Positions 34,169-42,827 of a DNA stretch of 64,000 nucleotides are shown here, in pieces. A model generated the notes under the pieces. That model was not told where the DNA came from and made no database searches. It saw nothing but the letters and a program-made list of their open reading frames with translations. This DNA is from Bryobacteraceae bacterium (GTDB lineage: Bacteria > Acidobacteriota > Terriglobia > Bryobacterales > Bryobacteraceae), in NCBI GenBank assembly GCA_030041495.1, contig JASHNT010000131.1, positions 1-64,000 on the forward strand, given 5' to 3'. Position 1 is the stretch's first letter, and every line of letters starts with the position of its first letter. The position numbers were made by a program, and so were the translations under genes.

Positions 34169-35935
34169 CTACTCCTTGTCCACTTCTTCAGCGTCTATCT
34201 TGCCTGTTCCCGGCTTGCCGAGACCGTACGCGCCCAGGATATCGCCGAGCAGCACGATCCCCATCAGCTCGCGCACATTGCCGCGGCTGACGACGGGCAG
34301 AGCGTTGAGTCCGGTCGCGCCCATGCGCTCGAGCGCGAGGCTCAGGCTGTGATCGGGATGGACGTGGGGGAGTTGTTCGGCGTCCGGCGGCGCACCAGGG
34401 TCCTGGCTACCGAGCATCTTCGCCAGGGTCTCATGAGGAACCGTTGCGGCCGCGCGCTCCAGATCGGCGCTCTTGACCATGCCCCACAGTCCTTCCTTGC
34501 CCGCGACCGGCCAGGCGTCGAAGAGGCCGTCGCGAACCTGATTCAAGGCCATGCCGATCTCTTCATCCGGATGCAGCACGGGCGGAGCGGCGCGCATGGC
34601 TTGGCGAACCTGAATCCGCTCGTCGCCGGCCCGGGATTGAGCAGTGGGCAGGTGCACGCCGTCCTGATGCGCGAGGGCTTCATAAATCGGCTCATGCTGC
34701 AAGCGGTAGGAGATGAAGAAGGCGATCAGGTTCGAGATCATCAGCGGCACGATGATGTTGTAATCGCGCGTGACTTCGAAAATCATGATCACGGAAGTCA
34801 GCGGCGTCCGCACAATGCCGGCGAAGGCGGTGCCCATGCCGACCAGGGCGTAGGCTCCGGGTCCGGCGGTGTAGTGCGGGAACAGGGTGTGCGCGACGCT
34901 GCCCACCGATGCGCCCATCATGGCGCCAATGAACAGAGCCGGTCCGAAGATGCCGCCCGCGTTGCCGGAGGCGTAGCACACCGCCGTCGCGATGATCTTC
35001 AGCACGGCGAAGATAACCACCATCTTGAGCACTGCGTTGCCGTTCAGGACCTTATCGACGTTGTTGTAGCCGACGCCCATGACCTCAGGCACGAAGAAAC
35101 CCATGATGCCCACTGCCGCTCCGCCGGCAATCGGCTGGGCCCAGACTGTCGATTTGGCTTGCCGCAGGAACCAGGCACGCAGGCCCAGCAACAGCTTGAC
35201 GAACGCCACCGATCCGAGTCCTCCGATGATTCCGAGAACCGCGTACACGCCGAATTCGGCGGGATGCACAAGCTGATAGCCGGGGACGTGAAACAAAGGA
35301 TCGTCGCCCAGAACCAGGTGCAGGACCATCCAGGATGTGGCGGAGCTGAGCACCACCGAGCCCAGCACGGAGGCGTGCAAGTCGCCCATGATTTCTTCGA
35401 GGGAGAACAGCACGGCGGCGATGGGCGTGTTGAACGCCGCGGCGAGTGCGGCCGCGCAGCCAACCGGTACCAGCGCCTTCACCTGCCGTGCGTTGAGCCC
35501 CAGATTGCGCGCGACCACCGATGCGATGCCCGCGCCCACTTGCACCGAGGGTCCTTCGCGGCCCAGAGCGATACCGGTGGCCAGCGACGCCGAGCAACAG
35601 AAGAATTTTCCGAAAACGGTGCGAATGGAGATGCGGCCGTCGTTGACGAACAGGGCGAACTTGGTCTGTGGAATGCCGCTGCCGCGCGCAAAGGGGAAAT
35701 AGCGCCACAACAGATATCCGGTGGAGAGCGATCCGAGCACCGGAACCAGGACTCTGCGCCACCCCGACCCTCCCGCCGGATACATCCGCGCGGCCAGACG
35801 CCCGGTGAGCAGGATGAAGGCGACTACAACCAGGCCGACCAGGGCTCCGATGACCAGGCTCAGAACCAGCAGCAGTTGATCGCTACCCCGGAGCTCCTCC
35901 AGCCTCTCTCTGATTTTTGCCGCCCAGCGGCGCAT
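34169..35935 (-). CDS. ClC-type chloride channel/antiporter with CBS pair
   Basis: 588 residues. The ClC membrane core carries GSGIPQTKFALF (selectivity loop 1), GREGPSVQVGAG with the gating glutamate, and GNAGGIFGPALFIGAMMG. After about residue 430 follow two CBS domains, usually nucleotide-sensing, in a C-terminal part of about 150 residues (VRQAMRAAPPVLHPDEEIGMA; VHPDHSLSLALERMGATGLNALPVV). The gating glutamate suggests H+/Cl- antiport or fluoride handling rather than a pure channel. It forms a minus-strand run with the TPR gene. Confidence 0.9.
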   Translation of the reverse strand: MRRWAAKIRERLEELRGSDQLLLVLSLVIGALVGLVVVAFILLTGRLAARMYPAGGSGWRRVLVPVLGSLSTGYLLWRYFPFARGSGIPQTKFALFVNDGRISIRTVFGKFFCCSASLATGIALGREGPSVQVGAGIASVVARNLGLNARQVKALVPVGCAAALAAAFNTPIAAVLFSLEEIMGDLHASVLGSVVLSSATSWMVLHLVLGDDPLFHVPGYQLVHPAEFGVYAVLGIIGGLGSVAFVKLLLGLRAWFLRQAKSTVWAQPIAGGAAVGIMGFFVPEVMGVGYNNVDKVLNGNAVLKMVVIFAVLKIIATAVCYASGNAGGIFGPALFIGAMMGASVGSVAHTLFPHYTAGPGAYALVGMGTAFAGIVRTPLTSVIMIFEVTRDYNIIVPLMISNLIAFFISYRLQHEPIYEALAHQDGVHLPTAQSRAGDERIQVRQAMRAAPPVLHPDEEIGMALNQVRDGLFDAWPVAGKEGLWGMVKSADLERAAATVPHETLAKMLGSQDPGAPPDAEQLPHVHPDHSLSLALERMGATGLNALPVVSRGNVRELMGIVLLGDILGAYGLGKPGTGKIDAEEVDKE

Positions 35936-35960
35936 TCGCTACCCGGTTTCCTCGCGTTCC

Positions 35961-37040
35961 TCAGGCTATCTTCAGCACCGCCGCGGCGTTGCCGCCCAGA
36001 ATCGCGTCCTTGTCTTTCGCCGAAAGTCCCTTGAGCCTCTCGACTACTTCGACAGGACGATCTAACCCCATGTTAAACGGATAGTCGTCCCCCAGTACAA
36101 CCCGGTCGGCCCCGACCATGTGGATCAGGTTCAACAGAATCTGATCGTTGTGCGCGATGATATCGAACAGGAATCGCCGCAGATAGGTGCTGGCGGGCTT
36201 CTTGAAGTCCTTCAACTCCGGCCGGACTTCGACGCCGCGATCCCAACGCCCAATCACGGCAGGCACGGTTCCTCCGGCGTGCGGCAGCATCACGGTGAGT
36301 TCGGGGAACGCGTCGAGGACTCCTCCAAAAATCAGATGCGCCGTTGCGATGCCCGTGTCGTAAGGATTGCCGGCCAGATTATCGAGCCCCCAAGCGCGCG
36401 AAGTGCGCTCCCTGCCGATGGTCTCGGAGGGGTGCAGGAGCACCGGCCAGCCGTGCTGTTCGCATTGGGCGTAGATCGGCCAGAGGGATTTATCGTCGAT
36501 CTCTTTTCCGCCGTAGGAAGTCGGGAAGTAAACCGCGCGCATGCCGGGAAGCTGGGCGGCGCGGACGAGTTCCTGGATAGCCAGATCCGGGGCCTGCACC
36601 GGCAACGCTGCGGCGAACAAAAATCGCTGGGGATACGCACGGCAGCCGGCCGAGGCCGCGTCGTTGAAGGCCTGCGATAATCGCGCGCCCAGATCGGGCG
36701 AGGCCCAGTTGACCATCGGCGAGGTGAGCGAAAGGACCTGGATATCGACGCCGCGCCGATCCATCGCGCGAATGCGCGATTCTAATGTGGCCGCGATCTC
36801 CGGAGGCGAAGCCAGCGAAAGTTTGTCGGAAGTGAACTGGAGCCCTCCGCCTTGCGTGCGGGTCAGCTTCATGCCGTCGTGCTGGCCTTCGGCCTCGACC
36901 AACTTGAGCCAGGCTTCTGGGAAATAGTGCGCGTGGAGGTCGATCACGGGACCGCCGTCGTGTCTTCGCGATGTGGAAGCGCTTCGCGGGAAGACCAGCG
37001 GTGCGGTGCAAAGAGCCGCGATGAACTCGCGCCGGCGCAT
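35961..37040 (-). CDS. Secreted amidohydrolase, ACMSD-like
   Basis: 359 residues. The N-terminus MRRREFIAALCTAPLVF looks like a Tat signal. The metal-dependent hydrolase fold is shown by VIDLHAHYFPEAW (HxH), VLLHPSET, VMLPHAGGTVPA and VLGDDYPFNMG. This order fits the amidohydrolase-2 family, whose best-known members are aminocarboxymuconate-semialdehyde decarboxylase and related decarboxylases. The substrate is unknown. The tagatose-bisphosphate aldolase gene ends 4 bases before its start, so the two probably share a transcript. Confidence 0.8.
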   Translation of the reverse strand: MRRREFIAALCTAPLVFPRSASTSRRHDGGPVIDLHAHYFPEAWLKLVEAEGQHDGMKLTRTQGGGLQFTSDKLSLASPPEIAATLESRIRAMDRRGVDIQVLSLTSPMVNWASPDLGARLSQAFNDAASAGCRAYPQRFLFAAALPVQAPDLAIQELVRAAQLPGMRAVYFPTSYGGKEIDDKSLWPIYAQCEQHGWPVLLHPSETIGRERTSRAWGLDNLAGNPYDTGIATAHLIFGGVLDAFPELTVMLPHAGGTVPAVIGRWDRGVEVRPELKDFKKPASTYLRRFLFDIIAHNDQILLNLIHMVGADRVVLGDDYPFNMGLDRPVEVVERLKGLSAKDKDAILGGNAAAVLKIA

Positions 37041-37043
37041 GGC

Positions 37044-38048
37044 TCAGGCCGCGATGCCGAGCTTCTTGGCCCACGGCGTGGCTTGCTTCAGCGCCGTGTT
37101 GACTGCTTCGATGTTCTTCACGCCTTGATCGGAGAGCCAGTCTTCGAGAGCCTTGGGGCCCTTGGTGGCGTAGATCGGCATGCCGTCTTTCCAGGTGGCA
37201 CGGCCGCACAGCACGCCCGAAAAATCCGTGCCGGCTTCGGCAGCCATGCTGAGATTTTCGACAAATTCGGCATTGCCGACTCCGGCGCTGAGATAGATGA
37301 ACGGCTTGGCGGCGACGGATGCCGCTTCGCGGTAGTAATTCAAAGCTTCGGCGTGCGAGTACGCTTTTTCGCCCTTGTAAACGGAGCTTCCCTCGACAAA
37401 GACTGCGTTGATGGGCACCTCTACCTTGAGCACGTCGACATGATATTGCGGTTTGGAGAACTCCTTCATCGCCCCAATCACCACTTTCGGCTTGATCTTC
37501 GCGTATTCGAGGCCTTTTTCGTTGCCGCCTTTGGGATCGTAACCAACGAATTCGAGGAAGAACGGGATCTGGTAGAACTCGCACTCCGCGCCTACCCGCT
37601 CGATGAAGGCGTGCTTGATGTCGTTGACCTGCGGATCGTCGAAAGGCGTGTAGTAAATGAGGATCTTCACCGCATCCGCGCCCCAATCCACCAGCCGCTT
37701 TACGGAAACGTGCGGCAGAAGATCGGGCAAGCGGCCGGGCTTGGCGTTGTCGTAGCCGCTCTCTTCATAGGCGAGCAACAGGCCGGCGTTGGACGAGCGA
37801 GCCTTGGCTGCGGGCAGGCCATATTCGGGGTCCAGCAGAATGGCCGAAGCGTGCGGAGTCAGCACCCGCGACACGATGGTCTTGAACTCCTGCATCATTT
37901 CCGGCGCGATCGACTTGGAATCGATGCCCTTGGCCGAAGCCAGCGCTTTCTGCAAGCTGCCTCTTTGATCCATCGCGGCGGCGGCGATGATGCCGTTCTT
38001 GTTGGACAGCGCCTTCAGATGACTCAGTTTCCCGGTGGAGGGGGTCAT
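37044..38048 (-). CDS. lacD: Tagatose 1,6-bisphosphate aldolase-like protein
   Basis: 334 residues from ATG 38048. The sequence follows LacD throughout: AAAAMDQRGSLQKAL, ILLDPEYGLPAAKAR, and the Schiff-base region VDWGADAVKILIYYTPFD. FLEFVGYDPKGG, KVEVPINAVFVEG and LSAGVGNAEFVENL line the barrel. A class I aldolase cleaving tagatose 1,6-bisphosphate to dihydroxyacetone phosphate and glyceraldehyde 3-phosphate is expected. No tagatose pathway genes are nearby, so a different ketose-bisphosphate is possible. A TACCAT hexamer (38056-38061) lies 7 bases before the ATG, which also lies just after the ribF stop. Confidence 0.85.
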   Translation of the reverse strand: MTPSTGKLSHLKALSNKNGIIAAAAMDQRGSLQKALASAKGIDSKSIAPEMMQEFKTIVSRVLTPHASAILLDPEYGLPAAKARSSNAGLLLAYEESGYDNAKPGRLPDLLPHVSVKRLVDWGADAVKILIYYTPFDDPQVNDIKHAFIERVGAECEFYQIPFFLEFVGYDPKGGNEKGLEYAKIKPKVVIGAMKEFSKPQYHVDVLKVEVPINAVFVEGSSVYKGEKAYSHAEALNYYREAASVAAKPFIYLSAGVGNAEFVENLSMAAEAGTDFSGVLCGRATWKDGMPIYATKGPKALEDWLSDQGVKNIEAVNTALKQATPWAKKLGIAA

Positions 38049-38053
38049 AGCGA

Positions 38054-38986
38054 CTATGGTAGTTCGGGGCGCGGTTGGTGCGCTACCCACCGCCGGCCGC
38101 GCCGGAAATATGCGCTGGCGCGAGCCACGTCGCGCAGGATTTGGGCCTTTAGGGCTTCGGGCGATTCGAATTTGCGTTCCTCGCGGACGTGCCGCAAGAA
38201 TTCCAGGCGCATGCGCGTGGGACCCGCGCCTGTGAGAGGATCCAGCAAGAAGGTCTCGATGGTGCGGGCATGGCCGTCGAACGTCGGTCGCAGGCCGATA
38301 TTGGTGATCGAATTCCAGCGGCGGCCGCCGTCGAGGGCATGCGTGCGGGTGATATAGACTCCGTCGCGCGGCAGCACTTCGGCGGTGGTTCGTAAATTGA
38401 GCGTCGGCACCGTTTGCCGCGAGCCGACTCCGTGGCCAGACACGACGTTGCCCTCGATCGAGTACGGACGGCCCAGCAGCCGCCCGGCGAGCGACACTCC
38501 GCCTTCGCGGATGCGCTTACGGATCTCGCTGGTCGACACGATCAATCCGCGCAGCTTCACCGCGTCGACCAGCCGCGTCTCGAATCCATAGCGCAACCCA
38601 AGCTCCGTGAGCACCTTGGGGTCGCCGGCCTGCTGGTTGCCGAAACGGAAATTCGCGCCGACGATGACTACGCGCGCGTGCAGTTCATCGCAGACAAATT
38701 GCGCGATAAATTGTTCGGGTGTGAGTTGGGCGATTTCAGCAGTGAATTTGAGCACGTAGACTTGCTCAATGCCCAGTTCGCGAATTCTGGCGATGCGCTC
38801 TTCGAGCGGCATGAGCGGCAAAGGAGCGCGCGAAGGCGCGACCACGCAAGCCGGATGCGGATCGAACGTCATGGCCGCAGGCATCAAGCCGCGTTCCTTC
38901 GCCAAGGCGACGACCTGCCTGAGTAGATAAGCGTGGCCCGCGTGCACGCCGTCGAACTTGCCGATGGTGAGGACAGACCCGGTCAT
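38054..38986 (-). CDS. ribF: Bifunctional riboflavin kinase/FAD synthetase
   Basis: 310 residues. It phosphorylates riboflavin to FMN and adenylates FMN to FAD. The N-terminal nucleotidyltransferase domain has TIGKFDGVHAGHAYLL and VVIVGANFRFGNQQAG. VSTSEIRKRIREG leads into the kinase domain with GRPYSIEGNVVSGHGVGS, TVPTLNLR, GVYIT and NIGLRPTFDG. The length is standard. The ATG overlaps the stop of the MBL hydrolase gene (38983-38986), making a tight operon with the MBL and DUF1844 genes. Confidence 0.94.
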   Translation of the reverse strand: MTGSVLTIGKFDGVHAGHAYLLRQVVALAKERGLMPAAMTFDPHPACVVAPSRAPLPLMPLEERIARIRELGIEQVYVLKFTAEIAQLTPEQFIAQFVCDELHARVVIVGANFRFGNQQAGDPKVLTELGLRYGFETRLVDAVKLRGLIVSTSEIRKRIREGGVSLAGRLLGRPYSIEGNVVSGHGVGSRQTVPTLNLRTTAEVLPRDGVYITRTHALDGGRRWNSITNIGLRPTFDGHARTIETFLLDPLTGAGPTRMRLEFLRHVREERKFESPEALKAQILRDVARASAYFRRGRRWVAHQPRPELP

Positions 38987-39774
38987 GCGGGCTCGCCGTC
39001 CACCTCGATTTCGAGGCCGTCGTAAGCTAGGCGGACATGTGCGGGAAGCGCGGCCTCGGTCTTCTCATGTCCCAGGTCGTGGCACATGTGCGTGAAAAAA
39101 GCGCGCCGCGGTTGAAACTTTTCCACCCATTTGAGCGCCTGCTCGACGGTGGTGTGCGTGGGATGCGGACGATGTCGCAAGGCGTCCAAGAACAGAACGT
39201 CGAGCCCGTGCAGCAGCGCTTGCGACTCTTCAGGAATTTCGCTGTGGTCAGTCAGGTAAGCGACGCGTCCGAAGCGGAAGCCGAGAACCGTGCCGGCGCC
39301 GTGGCACAAGCGAACGGGTGTGAAAATCAATCCGAAGACCTCGAATGGAGTTCCGTCCAGCGTTCGCAAGTCGAGCTTGGGGACCGAAGACTGAGCCTGT
39401 TCGGCAAAGGCATAGGCGAAGACGCGTTGGATCACCTCCAGCGTTTCCGGAGTCCCGTAGAGCGGGGTCGGCGATTTCTGGCGGTAGTTGAACGGCCGGA
39501 TATCATCGAGGCCGAGGATATGATCGGCGTGCGCGTGGGTGTAGATGATAGCGTCCAGCCGGTCAAGCCTGGCGCGCAACACCTGGGCCCGGAAATCGGG
39601 CGAGGTGTCGACGATCACGTTGTGGCCGCCGTAGCGCAGCAGGATAGAAGGGCGCAGGCGTTTGTCGCGAGGGTTCGTCGATTGGCAGACTTCGCAGGTG
39701 CAGCCAATGGTCGGCACGCCGGAGCTGGTGCCGGACCCCAACACCGTGATGCGGATTGGTGGCGCGGGGCTCAC
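38983..39774 (-). CDS. MBL-fold phosphodiesterase, PhnP-like
   Basis: 263 residues. A metallo-beta-lactamase fold starts with ITVLGSGTSSGVPTIGC, followed by the cysteine pair in CTCEVCQST that binds structural zinc in PhnP-type enzymes. The metal site is THAHADHILGLDDI, with RLCHGAGTVLGFR, YLTDHSEIP and FFTHMCHDLGHE completing it. It probably hydrolyses a cyclic phosphodiester. It is coupled by overlap to both ribF and the DUF1844 gene. Confidence 0.88.
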   Translation of the reverse strand: MSPAPPIRITVLGSGTSSGVPTIGCTCEVCQSTNPRDKRLRPSILLRYGGHNVIVDTSPDFRAQVLRARLDRLDAIIYTHAHADHILGLDDIRPFNYRQKSPTPLYGTPETLEVIQRVFAYAFAEQAQSSVPKLDLRTLDGTPFEVFGLIFTPVRLCHGAGTVLGFRFGRVAYLTDHSEIPEESQALLHGLDVLFLDALRHRPHPTHTTVEQALKWVEKFQPRRAFFTHMCHDLGHEKTEAALPAHVRLAYDGLEIEVDGEPA

Positions 39775-40112
39775 GCCTCCTCAGTCGTCGCCGGGGGGTC
39801 TTCGGAAGTGGAGTCCGCCGCGGCAGCGCTTTGCTTGCTCGCGGACTCGCTGACTTGCACATAGCGGAAGCGCAGCTCGGTCAAGGAGTTTTCAATCAGC
39901 CGCTGCTCTTCCAGGCTCAGGTTGCCGCGCGTCTTTTCAGACAGCATGCCCAGCAGGTCGATGGCGTGGCGAGCGGAGGGCAGGTCAATGGGATCCTCGT
40001 CGGCCTCTGCGCCAAAGCGCAGCAGCCCTAGCCGAATCTCGGCCTGGGTCTTCAGCGAAAACACGAGGAATTCGAAGGTGGGCGGCGGAAGGGGGAATCC
40101 GGAATCGCTCAT
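39771..40112 (-). CDS. DUF1844 protein
   Basis: 113 residues. FEFLVFSLKTQAEIRLGLL and SARHAIDLLGMLSEKTRGNL match the DUF1844 family, usually a short helical protein encoded near core genes. The tail after residue 90 is acidic and low complexity (SAAAADSTSEDPPATTEEA). It is the first gene of the run ending with ribF/lacD. A TAAAAT -10-like box at 40128-40133 on the minus strand precedes its ATG by 15 bases. The function is unknown. Confidence 0.85.
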   Translation of the reverse strand: MSDSGFPLPPPTFEFLVFSLKTQAEIRLGLLRFGAEADEDPIDLPSARHAIDLLGMLSEKTRGNLSLEEQRLIENSLTELRFRYVQVSESASKQSAAAADSTSEDPPATTEEA

Positions 40113-40154
40113 AATATCTGTAGTTCTATTTTAGTGCGTGGGACACTGTTTTAG

Positions 40155-40619
40155 ATGCCTCGTTACTTTACGGTTGCTCAAGCCGAGCGGATTCTGCCGG
40201 AAGTGGAGCGCGCGTTGCGCGACGCTCTGTTTCACAAGGCGGAAGCCACAAATGCGCACCGCGAACTGGAGCGCACCTCGGAGCGCATCCGCACCATGGG
40301 CGGCATGCGCGTGAATCCGGCGGAGCTGATGGCGGCGCGGGCGCGGCTCGAGACGAGTGCTGCCGCGCTCAAGGACGCGATCGAACAAGTGGAAGAGCTG
40401 GGGGCGCAAATCAAGGATCTGGATATTGGACTGATCGATTTTCTGGCCCGCTTTCGGGATCGCGACGTGTGGCTGTGCTGGAAGCTCGGCGAATCTCGCA
40501 TCGGCTTCTGGCACGGTCTGGAGGAAGGTTTTCGCGGGCGCAAGCCGATCGATCAGGAATTTCTGGAAGGTCATGAAAGCGAAGACGGACGCGCGGACGC
40601 ATCCGGGCGGTTGAATTGA
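40155..40619 (+). CDS. DUF2203 protein
   Basis: 154 residues. The first residues PRYFTVAQAERILPEVERAL, the helical middle, and DIGLIDFLARFRDRDVWLCWKLGESRIGFWHGLEEGF are the hallmarks of DUF2203, a family of unknown function seen in Acidobacteriota, Deinococci and cyanobacteria. It is probably cytoplasmic. It is divergent from the DUF1844 gene, with only 42 bases between the starts. Confidence 0.85.
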   Translation: MPRYFTVAQAERILPEVERALRDALFHKAEATNAHRELERTSERIRTMGGMRVNPAELMAARARLETSAAALKDAIEQVEELGAQIKDLDIGLIDFLARFRDRDVWLCWKLGESRIGFWHGLEEGFRGRKPIDQEFLEGHESEDGRADASGRLN

Positions 40620-40628
40620 AGCGTCGAA

Positions 40629-40658
40629 TTGACACATTTCTCTCATGGCCGATAGACT
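40629..40658 (+). promoter_or_regulatory. Promoter of the DUF507 gene
   Basis: TTGACA (40629-40634), 18 bases, TAGACT (40653-40658), then 11 bases to ATG 40670. A leader of about 5 bases is expected and no ribosome-binding site is present. Confidence 0.55.
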
Positions 40659-40669
40659 GAAAGTATAGG

Positions 40670-41260
40670 ATGCTGCTCGCCAGAGAGTTTGTCGCCTACA
40701 TTTCGCGCCAGATCGTCAAAGAGTTAAGTCCGCAGTGGATCGAGACCACGGATCCTCACGTGGCCGCCACGTTTATTGCGGGGGTTATCGAAGAAGATCT
40801 GGCGGTCGAGGACCATTTGAATGAAGAGGTCCGGGAGCTGCTCAGCCAGTACGGCGACTACATGCGCCGGGAAGGCGTCAGTTATCAGGAGATGTTCCGC
40901 CGCGTGAAGAACAACCTGATCCAGCAGCGCAAGGTTATCCGCGCATCGGGCCGCGATTCGGGCGACTCCATGAAGCTCTCGCGCGACAAGATCAACGATA
41001 TTTCCCATAAAGTGGTGGCCGCGCTGCGCAAGAGCCGCGACTTCCGCCTCAAGCGTGATCCCAATGACGTCCGCCTGCAAATGGTCAAGGTGATGACCGA
41101 GGTGCTGCACACCGAGGACAAAGTTGACCGCGCCGCGCGCACCAAGATCCGCACTCAGAAGCGCGACATTCCCGAGGGCACCGAAGAGTGGGATCTGCTG
41201 CACAAGCGCTATTACGCGGAAGAGCTGAAGAAGCTCGGCATTGACCTGGCGCACGGCTAG
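40670..41260 (+). CDS. DUF507 protein, two-domain form
   Basis: 196 residues made of two similar halves of about 95 residues. The first starts MLLAREFVAYISRQIVKELS and has VIEEDLAVEDHLNEEVRELL. The second starts MKLSRDKINDISHKVVAALR and ends with KRYYAEELKKLGI. This internal duplication is the known DUF507 architecture. The function is unknown; the mainly helical charged sequence suggests a soluble protein. It is expressed from its own promoter (40629). Confidence 0.85.
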   Translation: MLLAREFVAYISRQIVKELSPQWIETTDPHVAATFIAGVIEEDLAVEDHLNEEVRELLSQYGDYMRREGVSYQEMFRRVKNNLIQQRKVIRASGRDSGDSMKLSRDKINDISHKVVAALRKSRDFRLKRDPNDVRLQMVKVMTEVLHTEDKVDRAARTKIRTQKRDIPEGTEEWDLLHKRYYAEELKKLGIDLAHG

Positions 41261-41349
41261 CCGAGTCAGAAGCCGTACAGCCGGGTGGCGGCGGGGCCCG
41301 AAACGCAAGAGAAGCCGCTCCCGCCACCAGGCGCTGTGCGGCTAGCTCT

Positions 41350-41760
41350 TCATGAATTCAAGGCCGCCAAACCCGCCGCGGCGACCTGGCCGTCCTGCGG
41401 ACTGGAAGCGCCGCTTACGCCTATCGCGCCGATGAGATCGGAGCCGGAAGTGATCGGAACTCCGCCCTCCACTGGAATCGCGCCGGTCAGCTTCATGATC
41501 ACGGTCCGCCCTCCGGCGACCGCTTCTTCCAGGGCTTTGCTGGGGCGCTTGAACAAAGCAGCCGTGCGAGCCTTGTCCTGGGCAATCTGGACGCTGGCGA
41601 GCTGCGCTCCGTCCATACGCTCGAGGTATATGGGATGGCCGCCGTCGTCGACGACGCAGATGACCATCCTCCAGCCGTTCTTGTGCGCCTCCGCGCGGGC
41701 CGCTTGGGCGATGCGTTGCGCCGCTTCCAGTGTCAAGACTTTCTTGGTAGGGAGTTCCAT
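41350..41760 (-). CDS. GlcG/HbpS-like heme-binding protein
   Basis: 136 residues. LTLEAAQRIAQAARAEAHKN, ICVVDDGGHPIYLERMDGA and VPITSGSDLIGAIGVSGAS are diagnostic of the GlcG/HbpS family. Members bind heme or sense redox state, or degrade cobalamin-like ligands. The protein lacks a signal peptide. It lies 15 bases downstream of the O-methyltransferase gene on the same strand and may belong to the aromatic/quinone cluster. Confidence 0.85.
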   Translation of the reverse strand: MELPTKKVLTLEAAQRIAQAARAEAHKNGWRMVICVVDDGGHPIYLERMDGAQLASVQIAQDKARTAALFKRPSKALEEAVAGGRTVIMKLTGAIPVEGGVPITSGSDLIGAIGVSGASSPQDGQVAAAGLAALNS

Positions 41761-41775
41761 TTTCCTTCCGTGTTA

Positions 41776-42795
41776 CTACTTCGTGAGCAGCAAAGTTTGC
41801 ATACCCGGCTCCAGATGCTGCATGGTGGTCTCGCTGAAACCGGCTCCGCGGAACATGGCCTCGAGCTCGCGGAAAGTATAGGCGTCGCCGCCCGGGGTGC
41901 TGCACAGCATCATCATGCTGAAAACGGCGATGGGCGGGGAGACGCGATCTTCATTCGGGACTTCCTCCACCGTCGCCACCAGGCCGCCGGGCATCATCGC
42001 TGCTCGGATTTTCTTGATGAGTTTCACATTGGTGGGCGGATCGAAGTGATGCAGGAAATTGGGCAGCAGAACCAGGTCGTAGCCGGAGCCGAAATCCACG
42101 TCGAACGCGCTGCCGGGGATGGTGCGGTATTGGCTCGCGACGCCGGCTTTTTGGGCGTTGGCGGAAGCGACCTGCAAGACGTTCGTCCAGTCGGTCGCGA
42201 CCACTTCGGCGTCCGGATTCAGTAGCGCGACTTCAATACCGAAGAATCCGTGGCCCGCGGCGATGTCGAGCACCTTTTTCGGATGGACCAGCTTGGTGAC
42301 AACGGGTGCGACCAGCTTGCTGATGCCGCCGACCATTTCGCCCATGGATTCGGCAAATTCCACCCACACCGGATCGTCCGGGCCCATGTTGCCGGAATCG
42401 AGCGAGCCGCCCTTACGCACGGTGGCCGCGACGTCCTGGAAATGCGCCAGGTGGTGAGGGTGCGCAAGAAATTTCGCCGCTCTGCCGAGGTAGGCGGGCG
42501 AATGGCGGTTAAGAAAAGCAGCCGCGTCCTGACTCAGGCCGTATTTGAAATCGGACTTGGTCAGTAAGCCGTGAATGGTCAGGAAATCGCACAGGATGCG
42601 CACGCCGCGCTCGGTTGCCTGGCACCGTTTTGCGATTTCCGCGGCGGTCATCGCGCCATCGGCGATGTGGGTGAAGATGTCGAGCTCTACCGCGCCCTTC
42701 AGCGCCATGGTCTGCTGGTAGGCGTTCAACGCGTCAAAAATGCCCATCGGATTGGGCCCGGGAGCGCTCTGTGCAGCGGGGCCTTGCGTAGCCAT
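41776..42795 (-). CDS. O-methyltransferase with dimerisation domain
   Basis: 339 residues from ATG 42795; the frame is open further upstream, but AAAGGAC lies before this ATG. The N-terminal winged-helix dimerisation domain (AYQQTMALKGAVELDIFTHI, ERGVRILCDFLTIHGLL) precedes the methyltransferase domain with VLDIAAGHGFFGIEVA, VVATDWTNVL, YDLVLLPNFLHHF and MMPGGLVATVEE. This is the acetylserotonin/hydroxyneurosporene O-methyltransferase type, acting on phenolic or quinol hydroxyls. The substrate is unknown. Neighbours suggest aromatic detoxification. Confidence 0.83.
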   Translation of the reverse strand: MATQGPAAQSAPGPNPMGIFDALNAYQQTMALKGAVELDIFTHIADGAMTAAEIAKRCQATERGVRILCDFLTIHGLLTKSDFKYGLSQDAAAFLNRHSPAYLGRAAKFLAHPHHLAHFQDVAATVRKGGSLDSGNMGPDDPVWVEFAESMGEMVGGISKLVAPVVTKLVHPKKVLDIAAGHGFFGIEVALLNPDAEVVATDWTNVLQVASANAQKAGVASQYRTIPGSAFDVDFGSGYDLVLLPNFLHHFDPPTNVKLIKKIRAAMMPGGLVATVEEVPNEDRVSPPIAVFSMMMLCSTPGGDAYTFRELEAMFRGAGFSETTMQHLEPGMQTLLLTK

Positions 42796-42827
42796 GTCAG
42801 GTTCTGTCCTTTCTTCGAGTACCGTCC

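Noticed and set aside
34349-36034. 561-codon open frame on the plus strand opposite the ClC gene
   Set aside because: It mirrors the codon pattern of a clear ClC protein, has no hydrophobic or domain logic, is rich in His/Arg/Gln as GC-rich antisense frames are, and has no ribosome-binding site.
36852-38357. 501-codon plus-strand frame across lacD and its neighbours
   Set aside because: It spans parts of three recognised genes on the other strand and shows no motif; it is a shadow frame.
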